Shown piece after piece: positions 52,286 to 61,395 of a stretch of DNA of 64,000 nucleotides (positions within the stretch are counted from its first letter, which is position 1; every line of letters begins with the position of its first letter). The DNA lies in assembly GCA_025934775.1 (NCBI GenBank), contig JAICWO010000010.1, forward strand, positions 62,001 through 126,000, in the 5' to 3' direction. Under the pieces are notes generated by a model. The model was not told the DNA's origin. It saw nothing but the letters and a program-made list of their open reading frames with translations, and ran no database searches. A program made the position numbers and the translations under genes. Origin of the DNA: Gemmatimonadaceae bacterium. Lineage in GTDB: Bacteria; Gemmatimonadota; Gemmatimonadetes; Gemmatimonadales; Gemmatimonadaceae.

Positions 52286-53478
52286 CTGGAATAATACGCC
52301 GCGTTCTCGTCGATGTATCCCTGCGTGAGATCGCAACCGTACGCCGTCGCGCCGCTCTCGCCGGCGCCGAGCGACACGCGGAGCTCGACGACATCCTGCC
52401 GCAACGTGTCGCGCACGACGGCATCCTCGAACTCGAGGCGGCGTCCGCCGCGCACGACGGCGTAGCCGTTGATCCACGCGTCGGTCTCGTCGGACTGAAT
52501 CGCGCAGTCGAAGCACTTGCCGATCGCCATCAACAGTCGGCCGACGTTGGGATCCGCGCCGGCCACCATCGTCTTCACGAGCGGCGAGTTGACGAGCGAC
52601 TTCGCGACGCGCCGGGCATCCGCGTCGCTCGACGCGCGCTCGACGACGGCGCGAATGAGATGCTTCGCCCCCTCGCCGTCGCGCGCGAGGATTTCCGTCA
52701 TGCGAATGCAGCCGGCCTTCAGCACGCGCGCGAACTCGCGCTCGTCGACCGCGCCCGCGTGTCCGTTCGCCAGGATCGCGCAGGTGTCGGACGTGCTCGT
52801 GTCGCTGTCGACCGAGAGCATGTTGAACGAGTCGTGCACCGCCTCGCGCAGCAGCCGATCGAGTGTTGGGGCGTCGAACGTCGCGTCCGTAAAGACGTAC
52901 GCGAGCATCGTCGCCATGTTCGGCTCGATCATCCCCGAGCCTTTCGCGACCCACGTGATCGTCGCGGCTCCCGCGCCCGTCCCGACGCTCGCCGAGAGCG
53001 CCTTGGGGTGCGTGTCGGTCGTCATGATGCCGTACGCGCCGACGAGCGGATCGGGCTGCAACTCGCCGGACATGCCGCGGACGCCGCGTTCGATCAGCTC
53101 GACCGGGAGCTGTACGCCGATGACGCCGGTCGAGCTCACGAGCACGCGATCGACCGTGGTGCCAATCTCGGACGCCGCGGCGGCGGCCATGCGCCGCGCC
53201 GCGTCGATGCCGGCGGTGCCGGTCGCGACGTTGCTGACTTTGCTGTTCACGACGATCGCACGCAACCGGCCGGCGCGAATCGTCTCGCGGCCCAGCATCA
53301 CGGGAGCACCCGGGAAGTGATTGCGCGTGAAGACCGCCGCCGCCGTCGCGTCGACGTCGCTCACGAAGAGCGCCAGGTCCTTCGCGCTCGGCTTGAGGCC
53401 GACGTTGCGGCTGGCACAGGTAAAGCCGCGCGGAAAGCGCGCCGGCTCGTGAAACTGGAGTGTTTCGGATGAAGGCAT
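52282..53478 (-). CDS. argJ: Arginine biosynthesis bifunctional protein ArgJ
   Basis: A 398-residue ornithine/glutamate acetyltransferase that recycles acetyl groups in arginine synthesis. It cleaves itself before a threonine; the motif KGSGMIEPNMATMLAYV holds the Ala-Thr site, with E where A is more common. Other family marks are GFTCASRNVGLKPS, VNSKVSNVATGTAGIDAA, SSTGVIGVQLPV, the VDSDTSTSDTCAILANG block and the C-terminal GCDLTQGYIDENAAYYSS. Start at MPSSETLQ. No other arg genes lie nearby, so the pathway is scattered. Confidence 0.95.
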   Translation of the reverse strand: MPSSETLQFHEPARFPRGFTCASRNVGLKPSAKDLALFVSDVDATAAAVFTRNHFPGAPVMLGRETIRAGRLRAIVVNSKVSNVATGTAGIDAARRMAAAAASEIGTTVDRVLVSSTGVIGVQLPVELIERGVRGMSGELQPDPLVGAYGIMTTDTHPKALSASVGTGAGAATITWVAKGSGMIEPNMATMLAYVFTDATFDAPTLDRLLREAVHDSFNMLSVDSDTSTSDTCAILANGHAGAVDEREFARVLKAGCIRMTEILARDGEGAKHLIRAVVERASSDADARRVAKSLVNSPLVKTMVAGADPNVGRLLMAIGKCFDCAIQSDETDAWINGYAVVRGGRRLEFEDAVVRDTLRQDVVELRVSLGAGESGATAYGCDLTQGYIDENAAYYSS

Positions 53479-53501
53479 GTTGCGGGAAGCAGGAGGGACC
53501 G

Positions 53502-54098
53502 GTGAAGATAGAGAGTCACGTCCCGCATGCGCCACCGACGGTCGCGATCCACCGCAAGCCCGGGGTTTCCATGTCGCTCAAGGATTTTGCCGACGAGTAC
53601 ACCAGGTATCGCACGATGGGCGAAAAGGCCATCGCGCAAGTCTCCGACGACGGGTTGAACCGCATCCTCGCCCCGAACGGCAATTCGATCGCGATGATCG
53701 TGCACCACGTGGGCGGCAACCTCGCGTCGCGGTTCACCGACTTCCTGACCACCGACGGCGAGAAGCCCTGGCGCGACCGCGACAGCGAGTTCGCCGACGG
53801 CCCGTTCACGCGAACGCAGGTGTTACAGATCTGGAACAACGGCTTCCGTGCGCTCGAGGCGGCGCTCGCGTCGTTGACGGATGCCGACACGACGCGGACC
53901 GTCACGATTCGAGGCGTCCCGCTCACGGTGCACGAGGCGCTCTGCCGCTCGCTGGCCCACACGGCGAACCACGTCGGCCAGATCATCCTGCTCGCGCGGA
54001 TCGTGGCACAGAACGAGTGGCAGTGGATCAGCATTCCCAAAGGACGCTCGGCGGAGTACAACGCGAATCCGGTGCACGAGAAGGGTTCGGCGCGATGA
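53502..54098 (+). CDS. DinB-like protein, DUF1572 type
   Basis: A 198-residue four-helix-bundle protein of the DinB/YfiT superfamily. The GTG at 53502 has an AGGAGGG site at 53491-53497; a later ATG (53571, MSLKDFADEYTRY) is the alternative. Metal-type histidines lie in IVHHVGGNLASRF and AHTANHVGQIILLARI. Such proteins are thiol-dependent transferases or of unknown role. The cutC start overlaps its stop by 4 bp. Confidence 0.8.
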   Translation: MKIESHVPHAPPTVAIHRKPGVSMSLKDFADEYTRYRTMGEKAIAQVSDDGLNRILAPNGNSIAMIVHHVGGNLASRFTDFLTTDGEKPWRDRDSEFADGPFTRTQVLQIWNNGFRALEAALASLTDADTTRTVTIRGVPLTVHEALCRSLAHTANHVGQIILLARIVAQNEWQWISIPKGRSAEYNANPVHEKGSAR

Positions 54099-54754
54099 GC
54101 GTGTTGGTGGAAGCGTGCGTCGACTCGGTCGAGTCGTCGCGCGGGGCGGCGCGGGGCGGCGCGGGGCGCCTCGAGCTCTGCGAGCATCTGGAGGTCGGCG
54201 GTACGACGCCGGACGAGGACCTCGTGCGCGCGGTGAAGCGCGCGGTCGGGGTCCCCGTGTTCGTGATGGTGCGTCCGCGCGGCGGCGATTTTCACTTCAC
54301 GCGCGCCGAGCATCTCGCGATGATGGTCTCCATTCCAGGGTTGCACGATGCCGGCGCGGACGGATACGTGATCGGGTCGCTCGAGCCGGACGCAAGAGTC
54401 GACGAGGCGGCGACGCGGGAGCTGGTCGACGCCGCCGATGGCGCGCCCGTCACGTTCCACAAGGCCTTCGATGTCGTGCCCGACCAGCGCGCGGCGCTCG
54501 AGGCGCTGATCCGCTGCGGAGTGCGACGGGTGCTCACCTCGGGCGGTTCGGCGACGGCAGCGGAGGGGGCGGACGCGTTGCGCGCGCTCGTGGAGCAGGC
54601 GCGCGCACGCATCACGATCATGGCGGGCGGGAAGGTCCGCGCGCCGAACGTGCGCGAGATCGTCGAGCGGGCGGGCGTACGCGAGGTGCACGCGCGCTGC
54701 GCGGCGGACGAGAACACGATTCGAGGAATCGTCGAGGCCGTCGCGACGCTGTAA
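54095..54754 (+). CDS. cutC: CutC family protein
   Basis: A 219-residue TIM barrel of the CutC family, once linked to copper homeostasis, though the reaction is unproven. It shows VEACVDSVESSRGAARGGAG, RLELCEHLEVGGTTPDE, VMVRPRGGDFHFT, FHKAFDVVPD and LTSGG. Residues 16-24 are encoded by a GCGGGGCGGCGCGGGGCGGC repeat, which could slip. Coupled to the DinB-like gene by an ATGA overlap. Confidence 0.92.
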   Translation: MSVLVEACVDSVESSRGAARGGAGRLELCEHLEVGGTTPDEDLVRAVKRAVGVPVFVMVRPRGGDFHFTRAEHLAMMVSIPGLHDAGADGYVIGSLEPDARVDEAATRELVDAADGAPVTFHKAFDVVPDQRAALEALIRCGVRRVLTSGGSATAAEGADALRALVEQARARITIMAGGKVRAPNVREIVERAGVREVHARCAADENTIRGIVEAVATL

Positions 54755-54826
54755 GCAGCAGAACCGGTTGCGCATTCGCGCGCCGCATGCATATCTCCAT
54801 CTGTCTATTCTGATGGAGGTTCCAGC

Positions 54827-55026
54827 ATGCCGATTTTGTTGTTTGCGGTTCGGCGACTCTTCCAAAGCTCGCATGGCGTTCGTCGGATACCACCGTTGCG
54901 CGCGTCGACAGCACCGGAGTCGTTCGCGGTGTTGGCGCGGGCTCGACCACGATCATCGTCAGCTCGGTCCCACAGCCGGCGGTGCAGGGTGCCGCGGCGG
55001 TGGTCGTCCTCGGAATGGCGTTCTGA
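54827..55026 (+). pseudogene. Decayed third copy of the small BIG2 lipoprotein gene
   Basis: An ATG at 54827 with a GGAGG site starts MPILLFAVRRL, similar to the signal starts of the two genes downstream. In another frame, from 54871, the sequence reads AWRSSDTTVARVDSTGVVR followed by GVGAGSTTIIVSSVP and QPAVQGAAAVVV, then a stop at 55024. This matches the C-terminal halves of the two intact paralogues. The signal and the domain end are thus joined out of frame with about 60 codons missing. Confidence 0.7.
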
Positions 55027-55051
55027 TTCACATTCAAACGAGGAGGATTTG

Positions 55052-55423
55052 ATGCGAATTGTCTTGTCAGTGTTGGCTGTTGTCGTTTCCGTGTCCGCGG
55101 TCGCGTGCGGCGATAAGAGTCTCGGTACGACTACGCCGACATCGCAGCCATTTTCTGATCCGCTCTGGACGATGGTGGTGTCGCCCGCGAGCGTGACGAT
55201 GCCGGTCGGCGATTCGGTTCAATTGCACACGACGGTGAACACGAAGGTAGGACTCGCCGTGACCGACTCCATTATTTGGGCGACGCCGGACACCGCTGTC
55301 GCCGAGGTCAGCGCAACTGGAGTCGTGCGCGCGCGCGCGAAAGGTTCGGCGGTGATCATCGCAACCGATGCTCGCATTCCGGCGGCACAGGGTGCCGCGG
55401 AGGTGGTCGTCAACACGAAATGA
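55052..55423 (+). CDS. Small lipoprotein with one BIG2-type Ig-like domain
   Basis: A 123-residue protein with a strong AGGAGG site and a lipoprotein signal (MRIVLSVLAVVVSVSAVAC, C19). Residues 42-123 form a bacterial Ig-like group 2 domain: VVSPASVTMPVGDSVQLHTTV, then DSIIWATPDTAVAEVSATG and VVRARAKGSAVIIATDA. Such domains bind or space surface structures. It is the middle one of three tandem paralogues. Confidence 0.8.
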   Translation: MRIVLSVLAVVVSVSAVACGDKSLGTTTPTSQPFSDPLWTMVVSPASVTMPVGDSVQLHTTVNTKVGLAVTDSIIWATPDTAVAEVSATGVVRARAKGSAVIIATDARIPAAQGAAEVVVNTK

Positions 55424-55469
55424 CGGCGCGTCGTCTTGACAGTGAACCACATTTGGCGGAGATGGCCTC

Positions 55470-55844
55470 ATGAGATTTGTCTTGTCCGTGTTGTGCGGTG
55501 TACTCGTGTTGAGCGGATATTCTAATGACGTGCTTGGCGGTGTCGCGACAACGACGCCGCCGGCGCCAGCCTTCGCATGTACGGCCCAGGGCCCGTCGGT
55601 GTCGCCCGCGGCCGCAACGCTATCAGTCGGCGACACCCTGCGGATTCATGCGGCCATGCCCCCGTGCCCGTTCGACACGGTTCACGTGTCGTTCTCGTGG
55701 GAATCGTCGAACTCGGCCGTCGCGGCCGTCGACAGCACCGGCTTGGTGCGCGCCGTCGCCAAGGGCGTCGCCACCATCATCGCGAGCGGCGTGCAGGCGC
55801 CGGCCGTCCAAGCCGCCGCGGCAATCACAGTCGTCTCCAAGTAG
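55470..55844 (+). CDS. Small exported BIG2-type Ig-like protein, lipobox lost
   Basis: A 124-residue paralogue of the preceding gene: MRFVLSVLCGVLVLSGYSND, then SVSPAAATLSVGDTLRIHA and SFSWESSNSAVAAVDSTGLV. The expected lipobox cysteine (LSGC) is Tyr17, encoded TAT, one base from TGT. Unless another Cys is used, it would not be lipidated and may be secreted free or kept by its signal helix. Two cysteines (36 and 65) remain in the mature part. Confidence 0.75.
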   Translation: MRFVLSVLCGVLVLSGYSNDVLGGVATTTPPAPAFACTAQGPSVSPAAATLSVGDTLRIHAAMPPCPFDTVHVSFSWESSNSAVAAVDSTGLVRAVAKGVATIIASGVQAPAVQAAAAITVVSK

Positions 55845-55903
55845 ACTCGCGTCACGGACACCGGGCGGCGCCCCTCGGCACACCGGCCGGTGTACGTTCC
55901 AGC

Positions 55904-57550
55904 ATGCGCCTCGTCCGCATCTACGCGACGCTGGTCCGCGTGCTCGCCAGCTACCTCTGGCTCCGCCTCCGCCGCCCCTTTCTCAGCGACGAGCGCTACG
56001 AGACGCGCCTCTCCGCGCGCCACACCCGCAACGCGCGCCGCATCGAGCGCGCGATCATTCGCGCCGGCGGCCTGTTCATCAAGGTCGGACAGCTCATCAG
56101 CATTCTCACAAACTTTCTCCCGGAAGAGTTCCGCCGGGAGCTCGAGGGTCTCCAAGACCAGCTCCCGCCGCGTCCCTATCACGAGATCGCCGCGCGGCTG
56201 CGTGCGGAATTCGGGCAAGGCCCCGACGAGCTGTTCGCCTCGTTCGACCGCGCGCCGATCGCTACCGCATCGCTCGCGCAGGTGCACGTCGCCACACTCG
56301 CCGACGGACGCCGCGTCGCGGTGAAAGCGCAGCACGCCGACATCGAACGCATGGCGGCGCAGGATCTCGAGACCATCCGCCGAATCCTGCACATCGTGCA
56401 GCTCTTCACCGGCGTGCGCGGGCTCGAGTCGTATCACCCGGAGATCAAGCAGATGATCGCCGAGGAGCTCGACTTCACGAAGGAAGCCGAAAACATTCGC
56501 ACGATCGGCTCGCATTTCACCGGCGACACGACCGTTCGCGTGCCGACGGTCGTGCCGGAGCGCTCCACGCGGCGCGTGCTCACCACCGAGTACGTCACGG
56601 GCACCAAGATCACCGACTTCGCCGAGCTCGAGGCTCGCGGCGTTCAACGCCGCCGCCTCGCCGAACGGGTGGTGACCGCGTACTGCCGCATGATCTTCGT
56701 CGACGGGATCTATCACGCCGATCCACATCCCGGGAACATCCTCGTCGCGACCGACGGGGCGATCGTCTTTCTCGACTTCGGCGCCGTAGGCGTGCTCTCG
56801 CCCGCGATGAAGAAGGGCATTCCCGAGTTCTTCGAGGGAGTGATCCGTCGCAACTCCGCACAGATCACCGAGGCGATTCGAACCATGGGATTCGTCGCGC
56901 GGAATCCCGGCGCGAGCGACGTGGCCGAGCGCGTGATCGCGTACGTGCAGCACCGATTCCTCGAGCAGACGACCGACGCGTCGTGGGGACTTGGCAGCAT
57001 GCAGGTCGACATGCGCACCAGGCTCGAAGCGCTCGCGGATCTGCGGCGCTTGGACGTATCGTTCCGCAAGCTCACGACGACGTTTCAGGTTCCGCGCGAC
57101 TGGGTGCTGCTCGAGCGCACGCTGCTGCTGCTGGTCGGGCTCTGCACGGAGCTCGATCCCAACTGGAATCCGATGGCGGTGATCCGCCCCTACCTGGAGA
57201 ACGCGGTGCTCGGCAACGATCGGAATTGGGGCGAGATGCTTGGCGGGTCGCTCAAGGAAATGGCGATCACGGCGGCGACGCTGCCGGAGAACTTGCAGAG
57301 GGCGCTCGTGCGCGCGAATCGCGGCGAGCTCGAGGTGCGCGTCCCCGAGATCACGCGCGCCGCGCGGCTCCTCTACGCCGGGATGCAGCAGATGATCTTC
57401 GGCGCGCTCGCGACCGGCTGCGGCGTGATCGCCTACTCGGCATATGAGAATCGTCATGAACGCGTGGCCGCGGGCACGCTCTTCCTCGCGGCCGTGTTTC
57501 TCACGGCGATGTTCGGCTCGATGCTCGGTTCGCGACGCTATCGCGTCTAG
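55904..57550 (+). CDS. ABC1/UbiB-type atypical kinase
   Basis: A 548-residue membrane protein of the UbiB/ADCK family, which supports quinone synthesis and shows ATPase rather than classical kinase activity. The signature KxGQ loop is FIKVGQLIS (58-66); then ATASLAQVHVATLADGRRVAVKAQ, EELDFTKEAENI, HADPHPGNILV and FLDFGAVG. Two membrane helices lie at the C-terminus (about 480-540). The start at 55904 is preferred to the longer frame, which shadows the BIG2 gene. Confidence 0.92.
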   Translation: MRLVRIYATLVRVLASYLWLRLRRPFLSDERYETRLSARHTRNARRIERAIIRAGGLFIKVGQLISILTNFLPEEFRRELEGLQDQLPPRPYHEIAARLRAEFGQGPDELFASFDRAPIATASLAQVHVATLADGRRVAVKAQHADIERMAAQDLETIRRILHIVQLFTGVRGLESYHPEIKQMIAEELDFTKEAENIRTIGSHFTGDTTVRVPTVVPERSTRRVLTTEYVTGTKITDFAELEARGVQRRRLAERVVTAYCRMIFVDGIYHADPHPGNILVATDGAIVFLDFGAVGVLSPAMKKGIPEFFEGVIRRNSAQITEAIRTMGFVARNPGASDVAERVIAYVQHRFLEQTTDASWGLGSMQVDMRTRLEALADLRRLDVSFRKLTTTFQVPRDWVLLERTLLLLVGLCTELDPNWNPMAVIRPYLENAVLGNDRNWGEMLGGSLKEMAITAATLPENLQRALVRANRGELEVRVPEITRAARLLYAGMQQMIFGALATGCGVIAYSAYENRHERVAAGTLFLAAVFLTAMFGSMLGSRRYRV

Positions 57551-57555
57551 CCGAT

Positions 57556-58875
57556 CTACTTCGAGAGGCCGTACACCGTCACCGCGTTGTCGCGCAGCAC
57601 CATGCGCGCGAGCGCTTCCGCACGCGGCCGCGTGATGTCGCCGTCGCGCACCATCCCGGTGAGCGCGATCGCGAGCGCCTTGCGCGCGGTGTGCGAGCCA
57701 ACCCACGCCACCTGCTCCCACCCTTGCTCGAGACCGCCGTCGAACGCGTCGGTCCCGAAGAGCACGTGCTCCGGCCACTCGCCAAGCCACTGCCGCAGCA
57801 CGCCGGCGAGCACGGTGGGGGAGAGCATCACGTCCATCATCGAGATGTCGGTGTACACGTTCGGCTTGCTCAACAGCCCCTGCGTTTCGTCGACGAGCGG
57901 CCAGCCGCCGTGGATGATGATGAATCGCGTACCGCGCAGCGTCGAATCGTTGAACGCCGGCTCGAGCAGATGCGGCGCGCTGCCGCGCGGCGAGTAGAAT
58001 CCGCCGAACGTCTCGAGCGTGTGGATCTGCACCGCCATGTGCTGCCGGCCCGCTTCGCGCGCGATCATCCGGAACAGATAGTCCTCGAGCGTCTTGTACT
58101 CGGCGTGCGTCGGCACGCCGCCGCGCGCGTACTTCGCATACACGCGATGCGCGCCGGCGACGTCGGGATCGTCGAAGTCGAGCGGACGGAGGTACGCCGC
58201 CTCGAACTTGATCGCGACGGCGCCCCCCGCACGCTGCTTGGCGATCGTGGGCACGACGATCGTTCTCACATAGTCGTCGAGCGTCGCGGGGAGCGACGCG
58301 ACCGCGAGATCGCGCATGTATCGCCGGAGCAGCTTCGCTTCGCGCGGATAGAGCGTGCGCGTGTCCGGCGTGCGCGCCGCTTCCCCCCGAACGTCGATGG
58401 GAAGCATGAGCGCGTCGTCGAAGGCGACCCAGCGGAATCGCGGCGGCGCGAGTCCCGGGCCCATGGCGATCCGGTTCGACATCATGACATCGATGCCGGC
58501 CTGGTCGAGGGCCCAGGCGGGAAAGCCCTGCCCGCGGGAACGCAGCGTATTCGCGACGGCTTTTTTGAGCGCGTCGTGGTAGGCGTCACCCGTCAGTGCG
58601 GGCGACACGCGATAGAGCGCATTCTGCGCCGTGCGCCAGATCGGATCGTCGGGATGGAGCCGGGCGGGCAGATCGAACGGCGGAATCCCGTCGAGCGGCA
58701 GCGCGTCGTACTCGGTATCCGCCACGCCGCCGAGCGGCACCGGGCGCATCGGATGCGCGTGCGAGTCGATCGCGCGAATCGAATTGATGTACCCGTACAG
58801 GCTAGAATCGATCGGCGCTTGCGCGTGGACGGCGCTCGCGCCCAGAATCGCGATGGCGAGGGCTATGCGTTTCAT
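57556..58875 (-). CDS. Exported amidohydrolase-family protein
   Basis: A 439-residue protein with a signal peptide (cleavage near VHAQA, residue 19). Metal motifs: IRAIDSHAHPM (33-43), a KFEAAYLRPL lysine region, VQIHTLETFGG, IIIHGGWPLVDE and LFGTDAFDGG. This is an amidohydrolase_2 layout with a long insert of about 150 residues after the first motif. Substrate unknown. It converges on the UbiB gene with 5 bp between the stops. Confidence 0.83.
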   Translation of the reverse strand: MKRIALAIAILGASAVHAQAPIDSSLYGYINSIRAIDSHAHPMRPVPLGGVADTEYDALPLDGIPPFDLPARLHPDDPIWRTAQNALYRVSPALTGDAYHDALKKAVANTLRSRGQGFPAWALDQAGIDVMMSNRIAMGPGLAPPRFRWVAFDDALMLPIDVRGEAARTPDTRTLYPREAKLLRRYMRDLAVASLPATLDDYVRTIVVPTIAKQRAGGAVAIKFEAAYLRPLDFDDPDVAGAHRVYAKYARGGVPTHAEYKTLEDYLFRMIAREAGRQHMAVQIHTLETFGGFYSPRGSAPHLLEPAFNDSTLRGTRFIIIHGGWPLVDETQGLLSKPNVYTDISMMDVMLSPTVLAGVLRQWLGEWPEHVLFGTDAFDGGLEQGWEQVAWVGSHTARKALAIALTGMVRDGDITRPRAEALARMVLRDNAVTVYGLSK

Positions 58876-58980
58876 GGCTGGTGCGTATGATTCGCGAGCA
58901 AATCAACGCCCGCGCCTCGCCTTTCGTAAGAGGGGCGGACGCACGCATGCCGCACTCGCCAGTCTCCTTTCACGACTCGC

Positions 58981-59793
58981 ATGCCAATCACTTCGATTCG
59001 TCTTCATCGCTCGGCGCTCGCCGCCGCGGCCGCCACCGCGCTGATATTCGGTGCCGCGCACCGCGCCGCGGCGCAGGACAACTACGAGATTCAGGTCTAT
59101 GGCTCGGAGACGATGCCCGCCGCGAGCACGATGTTCGAGCTGCACAGCAACTTCACCGTCAATGGCAGCCGCACACTCTCGGACGACGGCGAGCTCGCGA
59201 CGAACCACGCGATTCACGAAACGCTCGAGATCACCCACGGCTTCAGCGACTGGTCGGAGCTCGGCTTCTACTGGTTCACGTCCGTGCCGCGCGGCGGCAA
59301 CTGGGACTGGGTCGGCACGCACATTCGGCCGCGCGTCCGCGTTCCCGAGAGTTGGGGCTGGCCGGTGGGCGTGAGCATCTCGCAGGAGGTCGGCTGGTCG
59401 AAGCGCGAGTTCAGCGGCGACACGTGGACGTACGAGTTCCGCCCGATCATCGACAAGCAGATGGACCGCTGGTACGTGTCGTTCAACCCCGCGCTCGAGA
59501 AGTCGCTCCGCGGCCCCAACGCCGCGAAACCGTTCGAGTTCGCGCCGGCGCTGAACGTGGGCTACGACGTCACCAAGCAGGTGAACCTCGCCGTCGAGTA
59601 CTACGGCGGCTACGGCCCGGTCACCGGATTCGATCCCGTGGCCGAGCAGCAGCACCAGCTCTTTTTCGTGACGAACCTCAATCTCGATCCGCGCTGGGAG
59701 TTCAACCTCGGCTACGGGACGGCGTTGACGGCGGGCGGGGATAAGAAAATCATCAAGATGATTCTTGGACACCGGGTCGGCGGGAAGGACTGA
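58981..59793 (+). CDS. Putative outer-membrane beta-barrel protein
   Basis: A 270-residue exported protein (signal to about AAAQD, residue 32). The mature part alternates aromatic and polar residues in about ten to twelve strands (FELHSNFTVNGSR, SELGFYWFTSV, RWYVSFNPALE, NLAVEYYGGYG, WEFNLGYGTAL), as in small barrel porins or sensors. The last residues, IKMILGHRVGGKD, do not end in the usual aromatic residue of outer-membrane proteins, so the location is inferred. Confidence 0.68.
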   Translation: MPITSIRLHRSALAAAAATALIFGAAHRAAAQDNYEIQVYGSETMPAASTMFELHSNFTVNGSRTLSDDGELATNHAIHETLEITHGFSDWSELGFYWFTSVPRGGNWDWVGTHIRPRVRVPESWGWPVGVSISQEVGWSKREFSGDTWTYEFRPIIDKQMDRWYVSFNPALEKSLRGPNAAKPFEFAPALNVGYDVTKQVNLAVEYYGGYGPVTGFDPVAEQQHQLFFVTNLNLDPRWEFNLGYGTALTAGGDKKIIKMILGHRVGGKD

Positions 59794-59871
59794 CGCGGGG
59801 TGCCGGGCTGGTAAACGCCGTCGCGGACCCGGCCAACGCGCTGACACCGCTTCTCCTGCTCATACGCGCGG

Positions 59872-60639
59872 TTACTTCGTCCAGATTGCAATCGTGCCGC
59901 AGACCGTCTTTGGCGTGCGCAGTGGCACCGGCGTCGTTGCCGGACCGGAATAGATTTCGATGCCATGTATGGTCTGCAACGGAATCTGATTTATGTTAAA
60001 TGGTTGCGGCATAGCGGTACCGTCCACGATAACTTGTGCGCCAATGCACGTCATGAAACCATTTAGATCCTTCTTTGCTAAATAATAATCGCGAAATGAC
60101 AGCTCTCCCCGCTTTATCACGATGATGCCACCGGTATCCACCTGAACGGTTGGAATGCCGTAAAAGAGCGCGTCGGTTTCGATAAGGCGCTTCGCCCGGA
60201 TTTCATCCTCGGTGATGAAGTGGCCGCCGTTGTGCTGATGAAGCCGACGTGTGAAGCCCCCCGGGTCAGTCAGCGGGGTCGAGATGGATTCCGCGCTGAC
60301 TGAAACTGCGGGGAGAACGTTCGTGGTCCGCGAGAGCGCTATTGTAACGAGAATTTCCGCGCCAGGCTGAGTCGATACCATCGTCAGCGTCGGCCGATAT
60401 CCCACTGCTCGCGTCCGGAGCATGAACATGCCTGCTGCAAGCCCGGTGAAGCGTGCGCGGCCCGTGCTATCCGTCTGCTGTTCCCCGATGCTCACCAGTT
60501 CTACGGCCACGCCGCGAACCGGGAGCGAATCCGGCCCCGTCAGTCGCGCCAGGATGGTGGATGCTTGTTGTCCGAACGACGAACATAGTGGACATAAGAA
60601 CAGGAGCGCGGCCATCGCTCGCCAATGAGTGCGTGGCAT
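59872..60639 (-). CDS. Carboxypeptidase-regulatory and TonB-plug protein without a barrel
   Basis: A 255-residue exported protein. The signal ends near SFGQQ. Residues 28-100 are a carboxypeptidase-regulatory-like domain (ILARLTGPDSLPVRGVAVEL, DSTGRARFTGLAAGMFMLRT). Residues about 115-255 are a plug-like domain of TonB-dependent receptors (FITEDEIRAKRLIETDALF, IPTVQVDTGGIIVIKRGE, IEIYSGPATTPVPL), but no barrel follows. Such short proteins are common in Gemmatimonadota. The codon use is less GC-rich than in the flanking genes. It is the last of three genes in the same direction with the cystine-knot-like peptide and the dsbA-like gene. Confidence 0.78.
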   Translation of the reverse strand: MPRTHWRAMAALLFLCPLCSSFGQQASTILARLTGPDSLPVRGVAVELVSIGEQQTDSTGRARFTGLAAGMFMLRTRAVGYRPTLTMVSTQPGAEILVTIALSRTTNVLPAVSVSAESISTPLTDPGGFTRRLHQHNGGHFITEDEIRAKRLIETDALFYGIPTVQVDTGGIIVIKRGELSFRDYYLAKKDLNGFMTCIGAQVIVDGTAMPQPFNINQIPLQTIHGIEIYSGPATTPVPLRTPKTVCGTIAIWTK

Positions 60640-60662
60640 CGAGTTCTGAGTTCCAGGGAAAG

Positions 60663-60730
60663 GGGTTCGCGAACCCTGCTGATGCAATCGCGCAACGCAC
60701 ACGCGCTTCTGGCGGCGCGCATTGCGCGAT
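60663..60730 (-). terminator. Hairpins between the peptide gene and the plug gene
   Basis: ATCGCGCAA (60687-60695) pairs with TTGCGCGAT (60722-60730) around a GC-rich loop, 20 bp after the peptide stop. GGGTTCGCGAACCC (60663-60676) is a further perfect palindrome. Without a T run these could weaken rather than stop transcription and set different levels of the two products. Confidence 0.45.
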
Positions 60731-60749
60731 TACAACCGTTCCCTCGGGG

Positions 60750-60950
60750 TCAGCCGGGGCAGAACCCGTCTGTGCAGATGGCCAGGCAACAACCGGGGCC
60801 AGCGGGCGGGTTTGTCTCACATGGGCTTCCGGGCGCGAGACACAACCTTGCCTGAGCGCACACTGCGGCACTTGCGGTGTGCGGTTTCATCGTCAGCGCG
60901 AGCAGCGCAGTGCTGACGGACATCGCCAAGGTCCAGAGTTTTCTCTTCAT
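60750..60950 (-). CDS. Secreted cysteine-rich peptide with a cystine-knot-like framework
   Basis: A 66-residue precursor. A GAGGT ribosome site lies 5 bp before the ATG. Residues 1-29 are a typical Sec signal (MKRKLWTLAMSVSTALLAL then MKPHTASA). The mature part of about 37 residues holds seven cysteines: C31, C37, C44, C54, C55, C59, C64. The last six follow C-x6-C-x9-CC-x3-C-x4-C, the C-C-CC-C-C order of inhibitor cystine-knot peptides such as omega-conotoxins. There are no acidic-core or leader-peptide features of RiPPs. It lies 94 bp downstream of the DsbA-like gene in the same direction, fitting a substrate and oxidase pair. Family, target and fold are unproven. Confidence 0.72.
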   Translation of the reverse strand: MKRKLWTLAMSVSTALLALTMKPHTASAAVCAQARLCLAPGSPCETNPPAGPGCCLAICTDGFCPG

Positions 60951-61395
60951 GATTACCTCACGATTGGAGAGCCACCACGAGCAGCACCGTAGCGGCCGGG
61001 CTCGCGGGAAAAATCGGCAACGCCAGTTGTAATGGCTCGTGGTGTTATGGCGTTGCCCTCCGGCCGGACATATCGCGGATGATCCGGTTTATCAGAGTGT
61101 CGTCGGGCATTCCGAGGAACTCGAGATTGTTGATGAGCACCGTCGGCGTGCCTCGAACTCCCAATTGCGTTGCTGCAACACTGTCCGCGTGAAGAACGCG
61201 CTCGGCTGTGGAGTCGTGAAGGCACTCCGTGAAGCCCGATTGATCCACCATCCCGATCGCATGAGCTACGGCCGTCCAATTGAGATTGGCGAGACTGGAT
61301 TGGTGTGCAAACAGTTCGCGGCCGTACGCCTCAAAGAAGCCGCGGCGGTCTGCACAAATCGCGGCGATTGCTGCGGAGTATGCCTGTGGGTGGAT

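Noticed and set aside
54768-55052. 94-residue frame before the BIG2 genes
   Set aside because: Not in the frame that matches the paralogues; the paralogue match is in frame with the stop at 55024.
60750-60950. RiPP or bacteriocin precursor of the lantibiotic kind
   Set aside because: It has a Sec-type signal, no double-glycine leader and no modification enzymes nearby; a disulfide-rich peptide fits better.
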